A stretch of DNA of 64,000 bases from Bacteroidales bacterium (GTDB lineage: Bacteria > Bacteroidota > Bacteroidia > Bacteroidales > F082). Shown one piece after another: positions 45,173 through 54,658 of the stretch. Every line of letters begins with the position of its first letter. The stretch's first letter is position 1. Under the pieces are notes generated by a model. It had not been told where the DNA came from. It made no database searches and was given only the letters and a program-made list of their open reading frames with translations. The stretch lies in contig JAFPWT010000010.1 of the NCBI GenBank assembly GCA_017394865.1, positions 1 through 64,000 on the forward strand. The letters run 5' to 3'. The translations under genes and the position numbers were made by a program.

Positions 45173-47836
45173 ATGGAAAACGACAAGAAATACTACGCCT
45201 TCATCAGTTACAAACGCGAGGATGAAAAATGGGCCAAGTGGCTTCAGCACAAATTGGAGCATTACAAGCTGCCATCCAATCTGAATGGACGTACCGATTT
45301 ACCCAAGGAGATACGTCCGATCTTCAGAGACCAATCGGAATTGGCAGCTGGGGTATTGGCTGATGAGATCCAAAAAGCGCTGGAAGCCTCCAAATACTTG
45401 ATTGTGATATGTTCGCCCCGTGCTGCCCAATCGCAATGGGTGGGCAAGGAGGTGCAGTCGTTCATCGACATGGGACGGATCGATAAAATCATTCCGTTTA
45501 TTGTGGGAGGTACAGCCCATGCACAAAAACCAGAGGACGAGTGCTTCCCGTCGGCATTGTTGAAGTTGCCCTCGGAGCAGGAATTGCTTGGTGTCAACAT
45601 TGACGAGATAGGGCGTGATGCCGCTGCCGTGAAGGTAGTGGCGCAGATGTTCGGGTTGAAGTTTGATACGCTTTGGCAGAGGTATGAGAGAGAGCAAAAA
45701 AAGAAACGGAATTGGATTATAGTGGCCAGCATTATAGGATTTCTTATTATGTCGGGTGTGGCTTTGTCGATGTATGCACAACGGCAGCAAACCTTGAAAG
45801 CTAACTGGAGGATGATGGAGAATCGGGCGAGATTTATAGCCAAGGTAGCAAATGATTTGGTAGATGAAGGGGACTCTTATACCGCTCAAAGATTGTTGAT
45901 GGAAGTGATGCCTGAAAATGTTAACAACCCTGTTGATAAACCTTATACGATTGAAACAGAAATTGCTCACAGGAAAGCCGCTGGCCATAATACAGCAATA
46001 CTTTGCGGGCACACTTCCCATGTCTTTTCCGCCACCTTTGGTCCAGACAGTAAACGCATAGTATCTATTTCATCAGACAGTACTATTCGCATTTGGGATG
46101 CCGAGACAGGCAAAGCGCTGAACGTCTTGGAAGGACGCTATGATCTTATAGGGTCCGCTGCCATTAGTCCCGATGGCAAGCACATCATTGCGGCTTCGTG
46201 GGATAGAACCATTCACATCTGGGATGCTGTGACTGGCCATGAACTAAACGCCCTTGTCGGACACGAAAGTTCGATCTATTCCATCGCCTTCAGCCCAGAC
46301 GGCAATCGAATTGTTTCGGCTTCAGACGGTGGAACTGTTCGCATTTGGGATGCCGAGACAGGTAAAGAGTTGAGCATCTTGGAAGGACACACTGAAATGG
46401 TCAATTCCGCCGCCTTCAGTCCTGACGGCAAGCGAGTCGTTTCTGCTTCAAACGACGGAACTATTCGTATTTGGGATGCTGTAACCGGCCATGAGCTGAA
46501 CATACTGGAAGGGCTGGACTGGGTCAATTCTGCCACCTTCAGTCCCGACGGTAAACGCATCGTTTCGGCTTCAACGGACAGAACAGTCCGCCTCTGGGAT
46601 GCTGAGACTGGTCATGAACTTAATACCATGGGAAAGTATTCTTATGGTATTGTCAATTCCGCCGCTTTCAGTCCCGATGGTAAGCGCATTGTCTCAGCTT
46701 CATGGGATGGAATCGTCCACATCTGGGATGCTGAGACAGGATGGGAGTTGGATGTTTTGGAAGGACACACTGAAGATGTGAAGTCAGCCGCTTTCAGCCC
46801 CGACGGCAAGCGAATTGTTTCGGCATCAGATGACAAAACTGTCCGTATATGGGATGCTAAGATAGGTTATGAACTGAATGTTCTGGGAGGATACACTGGG
46901 GATTTTAAGGAGTTCGCCGTATTCAGCCCCGACGGCAAACGTATTGTCTCGACCTTAACAGATAGTACTATCTGTATTTGGGATGCAGAATTGGGAAAGG
47001 AATTGAAAACATTAAAAGGACACTCTTACATGGTCAGGTCTGCTGTCTTCAGCCCTGATGGCAAACGTATAGTTTCGGCTTCAGGTGACAATACTATCCG
47101 CATCTGGGATGTCGAGACGGGCGATGAACTGAACATCTTAACAGGACACACTGAAAGTGTGCAGTCAGCCGCTTTCAGCCCCGACGGAAAATGCATTGTT
47201 TCCGCTTCATGGGATGAGACCGTCCGTATATGGGATGCTAAGACAGGCAATGAACTTAACATCCTGAAAGGACACACTCAATATGTGCGGTCAGCCGCTT
47301 TTAGCCCCGATGGCAAGCGAATCGTCTCGGCTTCAGATGACCAAACTATCCGTATATGGGATGCCGAAACGGGCGATGTACTAAACCTCATAGAAGGACG
47401 CATTGGTCGTGTTCAGTCCGCCGCCTTCAGCCCCGATGGCAGGTACATCGTTTCGGCCTCAGAAGACAGAACTATACGCATTTGGGATGCCGAGACGGGC
47501 AAAGAACTGAACATCCTAACAGGACACACAGGCGCAGTCTGTTCCGCCGCCTTCAGTCCCGATGGTAAACGCATTGTCTCGGCTTCATGGGACGAAACTA
47601 TCCGCATCTGGGATGCTGAGGCAGGCAAGGAACTTAACATACTAGAAGGTCACACAAGCGTGGTCAACTCCGCAGTCTTCAGTCCAGACGGTAAACGTAT
47701 TGTTTCGGCTTCAATTGACGGCACCATACGTATTTGGGATTTCCCGCCCCTCCAAGACCTCATCGACGAAACCCGTGAGCGTTTCAAAGACCGTCCGCTT
47801 ACTCCGGAGGAGCGTCACCAATATTACTTGGAATAA
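45173..47836 (+). CDS. TIR-TM-WD40 protein with 14 propeller blades
   Basis: 887 residues. Residues 1-150 form a TIR domain ([54 protein letters not shown], the last Glu in the catalytic position). One membrane helix at about 179-200 ([20 protein letters not shown]) splits TIR from the rest. Fourteen WD40 units of about 42 residues follow, each near [11 protein letters not shown] and IRIWDAETG, enough for two seven-bladed propellers. There is no NTPase domain, so it is not a canonical STAND protein. TIR likely lies in the cytosol with the propellers across the membrane, or the reverse. A sensor or defence role is inferred. Confidence 0.88.
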   Translation: MENDKKYYAFISYKREDEKWAKWLQHKLEHYKLPSNLNGRTDLPKEIRPIFRDQSELAAGVLADEIQKALEASKYLIVICSPRAAQSQWVGKEVQSFIDMGRIDKIIPFIVGGTAHAQKPEDECFPSALLKLPSEQELLGVNIDEIGRDAAAVKVVAQMFGLKFDTLWQRYEREQKKKRNWIIVASIIGFLIMSGVALSMYAQRQQTLKANWRMMENRARFIAKVANDLVDEGDSYTAQRLLMEVMPENVNNPVDKPYTIETEIAHRKAAGHNTAILCGHTSHVFSATFGPDSKRIVSISSDSTIRIWDAETGKALNVLEGRYDLIGSAAISPDGKHIIAASWDRTIHIWDAVTGHELNALVGHESSIYSIAFSPDGNRIVSASDGGTVRIWDAETGKELSILEGHTEMVNSAAFSPDGKRVVSASNDGTIRIWDAVTGHELNILEGLDWVNSATFSPDGKRIVSASTDRTVRLWDAETGHELNTMGKYSYGIVNSAAFSPDGKRIVSASWDGIVHIWDAETGWELDVLEGHTEDVKSAAFSPDGKRIVSASDDKTVRIWDAKIGYELNVLGGYTGDFKEFAVFSPDGKRIVSTLTDSTICIWDAELGKELKTLKGHSYMVRSAVFSPDGKRIVSASGDNTIRIWDVETGDELNILTGHTESVQSAAFSPDGKCIVSASWDETVRIWDAKTGNELNILKGHTQYVRSAAFSPDGKRIVSASDDQTIRIWDAETGDVLNLIEGRIGRVQSAAFSPDGRYIVSASEDRTIRIWDAETGKELNILTGHTGAVCSAAFSPDGKRIVSASWDETIRIWDAEAGKELNILEGHTSVVNSAVFSPDGKRIVSASIDGTIRIWDFPPLQDLIDETRERFKDRPLTPEERHQYYLE
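45990..47745 (+). repeat. Coding WD40 repeat tract, about 126 bp per unit
   Basis: Fourteen tandem units inside the TIR-WD40 gene. Several are nearly identical at protein level (units 9-14 especially), while codons vary, indicating repeated internal duplication followed by silent change. Confidence 0.85.
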
Positions 47837-47857
47837 GGCTTCCTCTTGTAAAAAACA

Positions 47858-47889
47858 AAACCCCAAAAGTTTTTTAACTCTTGGGGTTT
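47858..47889. terminator. Bidirectional terminator after the TIR-WD40 gene
   Basis: AAACCCCAA (47858-47866) pairs with TTGGGGTTT (47881-47889). It lies between two convergent genes, with T-rich loop and flanks. Confidence 0.75.
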
Positions 47890-47913
47890 GTTGTTAGTGT
47901 TTGTTGTCAGCTG

Positions 47914-48342
47914 TTACTCAGCTTCTTCAGTCTCTTCTTCTTCGCAGCCGAATTCTTCGGTCTTCTGACTAATGAGTTTTTCGTACTCCTCGCTGATCTC
48001 ATTAAGCTTGGTTTGCTCTTCTTCCGTCATCTTCTGGTCTTCAGCGTATTCTTTTGCGTTGGCAAGAGCAGAGAAGAAAGCTGTCATATAGGCGCCTTCA
48101 ATATCGTCGCAGTTTTTGGCTTCGCAGACGGCTTTTGTCAAGTCGTACAACATATTGTAAGTGTCCACGAACTCATCAGAGCCAGTGACGTCAAGCTTTT
48201 GAAGCTCTGTGGCGGCAGGTTCATCGACTTTTACAGTGTTTTCTTGGTTTTCACCTTCAGTTTTAGTGGTGTTGCTATTGCCGCACTGTGTGAAGGCAAA
48301 CAGCATCATGCCCGCGAGGGCGATCAAGATGGTTTTTTTCAT
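47914..48342 (-). CDS. Small acidic lipoprotein, unknown
   Basis: 142 residues with a lipoprotein signal (MKKTILIALAGMMLFAFTQC; lipobox FTQC), a Ser/Thr/Asn linker, then an acidic helical domain containing FVDTYNMLYDLTKAVCEAK and a Glu-rich tail. The start at 48342 is set by the signal peptide; upstream in-frame codons overlap the promoter. No known family recognised. Convergent with the TIR-WD40 gene across a terminator. Confidence 0.8.
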   Translation of the reverse strand: MKKTILIALAGMMLFAFTQCGNSNTTKTEGENQENTVKVDEPAATELQKLDVTGSDEFVDTYNMLYDLTKAVCEAKNCDDIEGAYMTAFFSALANAKEYAEDQKMTEEEQTKLNEISEEYEKLISQKTEEFGCEEEETEEAE

Positions 48343-48366
48343 GTTGATAAAGTTTAAAAGAACATG

Positions 48367-48374
48367 CAAAGATA
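48367..48374 (-). promoter_or_regulatory. -7 element (TATCTTTG)
   Basis: Minus-strand TATCTTTG 24 bases before the small lipoprotein start, in a divergent region shared with the adhesin-like gene. Confidence 0.65.
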
Positions 48375-48436
48375 GTCTATTTTTTAAAAAAAAGAAATTG
48401 AATCGTATTTTTTTTCGCTTATTCAATAATTTATAC

Positions 48437-48444
48437 TACCTTTG
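48437..48444 (+). promoter_or_regulatory. -7 element (TACCTTTG)
   Basis: Plus-strand TACCTTTG 23 bases before the ATG of the T9SS adhesin-like gene. Confidence 0.62.
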
Positions 48445-48467
48445 GAACAAAATTAAATGTTGCAACT

Positions 48468-50954
48468 ATGAGAAAACTCTTTACCTTATTCACAATGATG
48501 CTCCTGATGGGAAGCACATTCGCTCAAGTACTTGTTAACGAGACTTTTGAAACTGGTAATACGGTGGGACAGACCCCCGTGGGCTGGATTGGCGACGGCG
48601 GCTGGAAAGCCGGCATCACCATTCCTGACGACAACGAGGCCCGCGGTAGAAAACCGCACACGGGTGACTGGTACATGTATGCCACCTATAACTCCGACGT
48701 GTGGATCTACAAGGAGATCAACGTGACCGCCGGTAGCTACTACCGCGTTTCGTTCTGGTACGCCACCTGGCATGTTGATCATTTTGACCTGGAAGTGAAA
48801 GCCGGAACAAGCGCCAACCCATCAGCGATGACCATCACAGCGGTACCTCAGTTCCAAGTCGCCAACGAAGATTACGAACAGACCTCGGGCGTGTTCCAAG
48901 CCACCAACACAGGCACCTGCTACGTGGGCTTCCATAGCACTGCCACCAACTCGCCGTGGTACCTCTCAATCGACGACGTCATCATTGAGCAGACGGCACA
49001 ATATTACTTCGATGTGGAACAACTCACCGCTGATACCTCGGTCTACTTCGGCGAGCCAGCCTACCTGCGCTTCCGCCTCAGTAATACCGGCGAACAGTCT
49101 GATACCTACCAGTTCAACAGCACCGGCACCCTGCCGATGGAGTTCTACCAAAACGGCGCCCAAGTGACCTCTGTGGCTGTACCTTACAACGAGTCTGTAG
49201 AACTCGTCGCCAAGACCACCCTGCCCATGACCCTCACCAACAACCAGGAGTTGCACGCCACCTTCGACGTGAGCTCGGCTCACGCTGCGACGACATATAA
49301 CGCTGATTTTGTAATTACCGCGATGGAACCTGTCAGCAACTACCCGCTGACAGAAGGCTTCGAAAACGACTTCGTGCCGTTTGGCTGGCAGAACCACATC
49401 CTCAGCGGCAGCTACGCCTACGACCGCATCACCAGCGGCACCACACCAACCGCCATGCCACACGAGGGGAGCCAGTATATGGCACGCTTCTACACCTACA
49501 CCAACGCTGAAGGCAACGCCGCTGACTTGGTCTCACCGAAACTCTCACTCAACGCCACCGACAATATGGTGACTTTCTGGGTGTTCCGCAATAGCAACCA
49601 CAACATCAATCGTGCCGACCGTTTTAACGTGTATTACAACACTGAGCCGAAATCAGAAGGCGGTCAGTTGCTTGGTACTATCCACCGCTGCACCTTCATG
49701 GAACCCGTGGTGGCCGACGAGGACGACTGGTACGAATACTCCTTTACCTTCGATAGCCCGACAGGCTACGGTTTTGTCATCTTCGAAGCCGTCAGCGGCT
49801 ACGGATGGAACCTCTATCTCGACGACATCACCATCAACACCACCACGGTCGACAACATTCCTCCCGCGCTGATCTCCCTGAAAGGAAACCAGGAGTATGC
49901 CGACACCGAGATGAACCTCAGGCTGCGCGCCTATGATGCTACGGGTATGCCAGCCTCACTCAGTGCATCCTATACCATCGACGGCGTGAGCCATGACTTG
50001 ACGTTCAATCAGATGAAGGGCAATTACGACTATACTGCCTCCATTCCCGCCCAACCCAACCATACCACAGGCTCGCTGGTGGTGACTCTCGTCGACGATT
50101 TGGGCAACAGCGCTGACACCGATCTCATCGCCTTGCATTGGGACTACCAACGTCCGTTGCTTTATGAGACCTTCGATGAATGCGACATCATGTCGCTCCC
50201 CGAAGGCTGGACCCGCGACGGCAATCCCACATGGTTCGACTGGTATGTGGAAGGCACCGTGTATTACACCGACTATTATGATAACGACTACGTGGTGACA
50301 CCGCATAGTGGCAACCGACAAGCTGTGCTCGAATGGGACGATACGGAGGAGCCTGTGGCGCAAGACCAGACCTTGATCAGTCCCGTGATCCCCATCACTG
50401 AACCTACTGTGCTCACTTTCTGGACTTGGGCGCAATATGGCACCGACGGCTATGACCATTTTGTGGTCAGAGTCTATGACTGCTACAACGGCACTTGGGA
50501 AGACAAATGGGATGTGGCCGATATGCCTAGCGGTCAGATCAACGCCTATCAAGAGCCCATCTCCATCAACCTCGATTCATATATCGGACATAACATTAAG
50601 CTCGGCTTCCGAGGCTACAATACCTATGGTGAATGGCTCGCCTTCGACTGGTTTATCGATGATGTGAAAGTCATCGTAACGGATACCGTGGGTGGTCCTA
50701 ATGTGGGTGTCATCGAATCTGCTGTGAATGACATGCGCCTCTATCCGAACCCTGCAAAAGACCAGTTCCGTGTCGATTCCAAGACGAAGATCAGCCAGAT
50801 GGAGATTGTTTCCGCCAATGGCGCTATGGTCGAAAACAAGAAGATCAACGACTATGTCATCGAATACAATCTAGAAGGATATTCTAAGGGTATCTACTTT
50901 ATTCGCCTGATCACCGATGAAGGTGTGATTGTTAAAAAGATTGTTATAGAATAG
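48468..50954 (+). CDS. T9SS-sorted adhesin-like protein with choice-of-anchor J domains
   Basis: 828 residues, exported (signal ends GSTFAQ). Residues about 20-175 form a jelly-roll-like region. Residues about 290-460 and 560-725 look like choice-of-anchor J/cleaved-adhesin domains (YPLTEGFENDFVPFGWQNH, LYLDDITI; FDECDIMSLPEGWTRDG, FDWFIDDVKVI). The last 80 residues are a T9SS type A sorting domain (LYPNPAKDQFRVDS, YSKGIYFIRLITDEG). It is transported across the outer membrane and anchored or released. Binding target unknown. A C10 protease gene follows 16 bases later, also T9SS-sorted. Confidence 0.87.
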   Translation: MRKLFTLFTMMLLMGSTFAQVLVNETFETGNTVGQTPVGWIGDGGWKAGITIPDDNEARGRKPHTGDWYMYATYNSDVWIYKEINVTAGSYYRVSFWYATWHVDHFDLEVKAGTSANPSAMTITAVPQFQVANEDYEQTSGVFQATNTGTCYVGFHSTATNSPWYLSIDDVIIEQTAQYYFDVEQLTADTSVYFGEPAYLRFRLSNTGEQSDTYQFNSTGTLPMEFYQNGAQVTSVAVPYNESVELVAKTTLPMTLTNNQELHATFDVSSAHAATTYNADFVITAMEPVSNYPLTEGFENDFVPFGWQNHILSGSYAYDRITSGTTPTAMPHEGSQYMARFYTYTNAEGNAADLVSPKLSLNATDNMVTFWVFRNSNHNINRADRFNVYYNTEPKSEGGQLLGTIHRCTFMEPVVADEDDWYEYSFTFDSPTGYGFVIFEAVSGYGWNLYLDDITINTTTVDNIPPALISLKGNQEYADTEMNLRLRAYDATGMPASLSASYTIDGVSHDLTFNQMKGNYDYTASIPAQPNHTTGSLVVTLVDDLGNSADTDLIALHWDYQRPLLYETFDECDIMSLPEGWTRDGNPTWFDWYVEGTVYYTDYYDNDYVVTPHSGNRQAVLEWDDTEEPVAQDQTLISPVIPITEPTVLTFWTWAQYGTDGYDHFVVRVYDCYNGTWEDKWDVADMPSGQINAYQEPISINLDSYIGHNIKLGFRGYNTYGEWLAFDWFIDDVKVIVTDTVGGPNVGVIESAVNDMRLYPNPAKDQFRVDSKTKISQMEIVSANGAMVENKKINDYVIEYNLEGYSKGIYFIRLITDEGVIVKKIVIE

Positions 50955-50970
50955 TAAATAGTAATAGGGT

Positions 50971-53424
50971 ATGAGACGCTATGTTCTTTTTCTTGCTCTC
51001 TTTGGGATAATTTTGACGTCAATGGCTGCACCTGTCAGCCGTGACGAGGCTTCAGCGTTGGTTGCTTCATTTTTGAAACAACGTTCTGTGAATGAGGTTG
51101 AAACTGAGTTTGACCATTTTTATATTTTTACTGGCGAGCAAGGTTTTGTTATCATTTCGGCTGACGACTGCGTGATGCCTGTGTTGGGCTATTCCTATGA
51201 GGGTAGTTTTCCTGCTGGGGCCATACCGGAACACGTTATTGGCTGGCTGCGCTCATATGACCAAAATATCCAAGCTTTGGAAGAGGCTAGGGTAGAGACT
51301 CCAGAGGAAATCAAGGAAGCTTGGGCTTTGCTTAGGAACGAGGGCGTACTACCGCAACGTGACAGTAAGTCGGTGGATCCGCTGATTGCAACGCAGTGGG
51401 GCCAACGTGCTCCTTATAATGATTTGTGTCCTTCGGGCACTGTGACAGGATGTGTTGCCACGTCGATGGCTCAGATCATGAAGTATTGGGAGTTCCCGAA
51501 TCGAGGTACAGGGAGTTATTCCTATTATCATTATACTCTTGGCAATCTGTCGGCCAATTTTGGCGCTACGGTTTATGACTGGGACAACATGCCGAAGATG
51601 GGCTATTCATCGAGTCCCGAGTCCGTCAAGCTGGCTTTGTCCACTTTGATGTACCACTGTGGCGTCTCGGTTGATATGGTTTATGGAACGGAGGTCAGTG
51701 GGTCGTCGCCGGTACTGGTTCCGAATGCCTTGTCTACCTATTTTGGTTATGCTTCTACTGTCACTTATTACGCCCAAGATGAGTTCACCAACCAAGGCTG
51801 GCTGTCGCTTTTGAAAGGTGAACTTGATGCGGCTAGACCGATTTTGTATAGCGGTGACTCAAATGACGGAGAAGCAGGTCACGCCTTTGTTTGTGATGGC
51901 TATTCGAACCAGAATTATTTCCATTTCAACTGGGGATGGAACGGTTCGTACGATGGCTTCTTTGCGATAGGCGCTTTGACTCCGGGAAGTAATCTCTTTT
52001 CGTATAATAATGACGCCGTCATCGGCATCCAACCCTCGTCATACCAGTTGTCTGCTCCAACCAACCTGGCTGCTCATGTGGGTGATGAAGGTGTGAATCT
52101 GTCGTGGAACGGCGTGAGCGGAGCATCGTATTACAAGGTTTATCGCGACGACGAGCTTATTGCTGCGCATGTAAATAACACAAGTTATACGGATGCTGCT
52201 CAGTCGTTGGTTGGGGTGCATGGGTATTACGTGAAAGCTGTCAACTCCAATGGCGATCGTTCTCCGAGGTCATCGGAAGTGGTTGCGGAAGTGCAATTTC
52301 AGGCACCTGCTCCGGTTGATCTTGAGGTGGAATTGTGGGACAATAACATAGGCGTGGAGGTTTCGTGGGGCATGCCTTTTGGCGATGCACCAGTGATGTC
52401 ATATGGTACTAGTACACAGATGGTCTCAAGCTACGGTTACAATGGCAACTATACCTATTGGGGACAATATTTCCCACCTGAGAAATCTTCGGAATATGCA
52501 GGTCTGTCCATCTCAAAAGTCCGAATCTATGTCAAGAACACGGGGGTCTATACTTTGTATCTTGGCAAAGGAGGTCCTGGCTCGATGACGGATGTGGTGT
52601 ATCAGAGGGCATATACGATGAACGATACAGGGTGGCATGACCTTTCTTTGAGTACGCCGTTGGAACTCGACTATACAAATGGTTTTTGGGTGATGCTCAG
52701 TACGCCTAGTTCTGTTGCTTATCCTGCTGCATATTGTTCATATGACGGCGACGGACTGGAGTATGCCTCGTTCATCTCAACCAATATGACGTCGCTCCTC
52801 TCGATGTCCGATAGGCAAATCTCTTGGCTGATCAGAGTTTGCTTTACCGACGAGGCTTTCACCTATAATGTCTCAAGAAATGGCGAACTATTGGTTTCGG
52901 GGCTTACAGAGAAATACTTTGCTGACACCGATGCTTATGCTGGCACGCTCATCTATCAGGTGTGGGCTTCCTACAAGGGAGTGGAGTCGGGACATAAAAC
53001 CTCATACGCCATCGATGTGGTTACGATCGACGTTGTCTGCGATCCTATGGACGGAACAGCGTATGGTGGTGGCTTGGCCGAGGTGGGGAGAGAGGTGGAT
53101 GTATACGCCGTTCCCAAACCAGGTAAGGAGTTCCTATGTTGGAAAGAAAACGATGTGGTGGTGAGCACGAGCCAAACCTATTCCTTTATCGTCGAAGGTG
53201 ACAGACAGTTGCAAGCTTGTTTCTCTGGTACCGGCATCGACGAAGACGACGATGCGTCAGTTGTCCTCAAGGTTGAAGTGCTCAACCTCAACGGAGTGAA
53301 GCTGATGACGCTTGAAGGGGACAACCTCGACTGGAGAAATCGCCTTGAAGGCTATGCCAAAGGGGTGTATCTGCTTCAAATCACTACCGATAAGGGCGTG
53401 ATAATAAAGAAAGTAGTGTTGTAG
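50971..53424 (+). CDS. C10-family cysteine protease (streptopain type), T9SS-sorted
   Basis: 817 residues. The signal peptide ends in SMAAP, the Spi_C10 prodomain spans about 20-110 (HFYIFTGEQGFVIISADD), and the C10 peptidase spans about 130-350 with catalytic Cys161 in TGCVATSMAQIMKYW and the His in GHAFVCDGYSNQNYF, followed by HFNWGWNG. A fibronectin-type III-like region lies at about 365-450. The end (YAKGVYLLQITTDKG, then KKVVL) matches the last strands of a T9SS sorting domain, but the usual YPNP opening is missing, so the sorting signal is short or diverged. Secreted proteolysis is expected. Confidence 0.9.
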   Translation: MRRYVLFLALFGIILTSMAAPVSRDEASALVASFLKQRSVNEVETEFDHFYIFTGEQGFVIISADDCVMPVLGYSYEGSFPAGAIPEHVIGWLRSYDQNIQALEEARVETPEEIKEAWALLRNEGVLPQRDSKSVDPLIATQWGQRAPYNDLCPSGTVTGCVATSMAQIMKYWEFPNRGTGSYSYYHYTLGNLSANFGATVYDWDNMPKMGYSSSPESVKLALSTLMYHCGVSVDMVYGTEVSGSSPVLVPNALSTYFGYASTVTYYAQDEFTNQGWLSLLKGELDAARPILYSGDSNDGEAGHAFVCDGYSNQNYFHFNWGWNGSYDGFFAIGALTPGSNLFSYNNDAVIGIQPSSYQLSAPTNLAAHVGDEGVNLSWNGVSGASYYKVYRDDELIAAHVNNTSYTDAAQSLVGVHGYYVKAVNSNGDRSPRSSEVVAEVQFQAPAPVDLEVELWDNNIGVEVSWGMPFGDAPVMSYGTSTQMVSSYGYNGNYTYWGQYFPPEKSSEYAGLSISKVRIYVKNTGVYTLYLGKGGPGSMTDVVYQRAYTMNDTGWHDLSLSTPLELDYTNGFWVMLSTPSSVAYPAAYCSYDGDGLEYASFISTNMTSLLSMSDRQISWLIRVCFTDEAFTYNVSRNGELLVSGLTEKYFADTDAYAGTLIYQVWASYKGVESGHKTSYAIDVVTIDVVCDPMDGTAYGGGLAEVGREVDVYAVPKPGKEFLCWKENDVVVSTSQTYSFIVEGDRQLQACFSGTGIDEDDDASVVLKVEVLNLNGVKLMTLEGDNLDWRNRLEGYAKGVYLLQITTDKGVIIKKVVL

Positions 53425-53426
53425 CA

Positions 53427-54572
53427 ATGGAGAGATTTCTTAACCGTGTGGCCGAAGCCGCCAAGCAAAGCACCTTGGTGAAGATGACTCTGAGCAAGCC
53501 GGTGCAGAAGCATGACGAGTTGCGTAATATCTATGTAAAACCGGTGCTGATCAAGGAGAAGCGCCTGTATGCTTTCACCTATCACTATGAGCGTCGGGAT
53601 GAAGTGAAGAATTACGACGCTGAGCAGATGCTCACAATATTGAAAGAACTCATTCCGAGCCGTTTCTTGAACGCTGTGCTCTTCACGGTAAGCGAAGATG
53701 TGACGTTGCTGGTCTCCAGTAAAGGGAAGGCGACCGTTCAAACGAAAAAAGTGCAGGAATGTAGGGAACAGAATTTGGAGCACGACAAGCAAAAAGCCCG
53801 CCTCATCAATCCAGCTAATCCCTGGTGGTATCAGTTGGGATTGACTACCCGCGAGGGCAAGATCACTGCCGACATGCAGCATAAATTCAAGCAAATCTAC
53901 AAGTATGTCGAGATCGTTGAGAGCCTCGTCAAGCCGATGAAGTTCGAGGGTACGGTGCATATCGCCGACATGGGGGCAGGGAAGGGGTACCTTACTTTCG
54001 CCCTCCATGAGTTGCTGACGCAGCGGCTGAATTTCGATGTTGATATTAAAGGCGTTGAGATCCGCCCTGATCTGGTGCTGAAAATTAATGAGATTATCAA
54101 ATCATCGGGTTTGAAAGGCTTGGAGTTCGTGGAGAGTAGCATTGAGGCATATCATCCTGAGAAATTGGATGTGCTGATTGCCCTCCATGCTTGCAATACT
54201 GCCACTGACGATGCCATTGCCTCGGGCATTAGGGCAGGGGCGGAGCTGATTGTTTGCGCTCCGTGCTGCCATAAACAGATCAGGCAGGAGATGGAACGTT
54301 CGGGCGTGACCGACGCCGTCACTCGCTACGGCATCTTTATGGAACGTCAAGCGGTGATGATTACCGATACCATCCGTGCCTTGATGATGGAATACTACGG
54401 CTACAAAACCCAAGTGATGGAGTTTATCGAGATGGAACACACTCCGAAAAACGTGCTGCTAGTGGGTCGAAAGACCGACAAAGCGCCTGACCGACTGATG
54501 ATTAGCAAGACGATCAGCGATCTGAAACGACGATATGGCATTCAGAATCATTACCTTGAAACCATCTTGTAA
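53427..54572 (+). CDS. SAM-dependent methyltransferase, METTL25-like
   Basis: 381 residues, cytosolic. A poorly conserved N-terminal part (about 1-170) precedes a Rossmann methyltransferase domain whose SAM loop is IADMGAGKGYLTFALHELL. VLIALHACNTATDDAI and VCAPCCHKQIRQEM follow; the CCH motif after the domain is characteristic of the Methyltransf_32/METTL25 group. An RNA target is possible but not shown. Two bases separate it from the protease gene, though the functions look unrelated. Confidence 0.75.
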   Translation: MERFLNRVAEAAKQSTLVKMTLSKPVQKHDELRNIYVKPVLIKEKRLYAFTYHYERRDEVKNYDAEQMLTILKELIPSRFLNAVLFTVSEDVTLLVSSKGKATVQTKKVQECREQNLEHDKQKARLINPANPWWYQLGLTTREGKITADMQHKFKQIYKYVEIVESLVKPMKFEGTVHIADMGAGKGYLTFALHELLTQRLNFDVDIKGVEIRPDLVLKINEIIKSSGLKGLEFVESSIEAYHPEKLDVLIALHACNTATDDAIASGIRAGAELIVCAPCCHKQIRQEMERSGVTDAVTRYGIFMERQAVMITDTIRALMMEYYGYKTQVMEFIEMEHTPKNVLLVGRKTDKAPDRLMISKTISDLKRRYGIQNHYLETIL

Positions 54573-54613
54573 ATTTATTATTGAAGAAGTGTTTTTTATC
54601 AAAAGAATATTTG

Positions 54614-54621
54614 TATCTTTG
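54614..54621 (+). promoter_or_regulatory. -7 element for ilvE (TATCTTTG)
   Basis: Plus-strand TATCTTTG 37 bases before the ilvE start. An earlier in-frame start at 54581 lies upstream of this box and is rejected. Confidence 0.62.
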
Positions 54622-54658
54622 CTTCCAGACAACTAATCTAAAAAAATACGATAAAATC

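Noticed and set aside
45990..47745. Tandem repeats that could be a satellite or CRISPR-like array
   Set aside because: The 126-base units are in frame and encode WD40 blades; spacing and protein conservation explain them.
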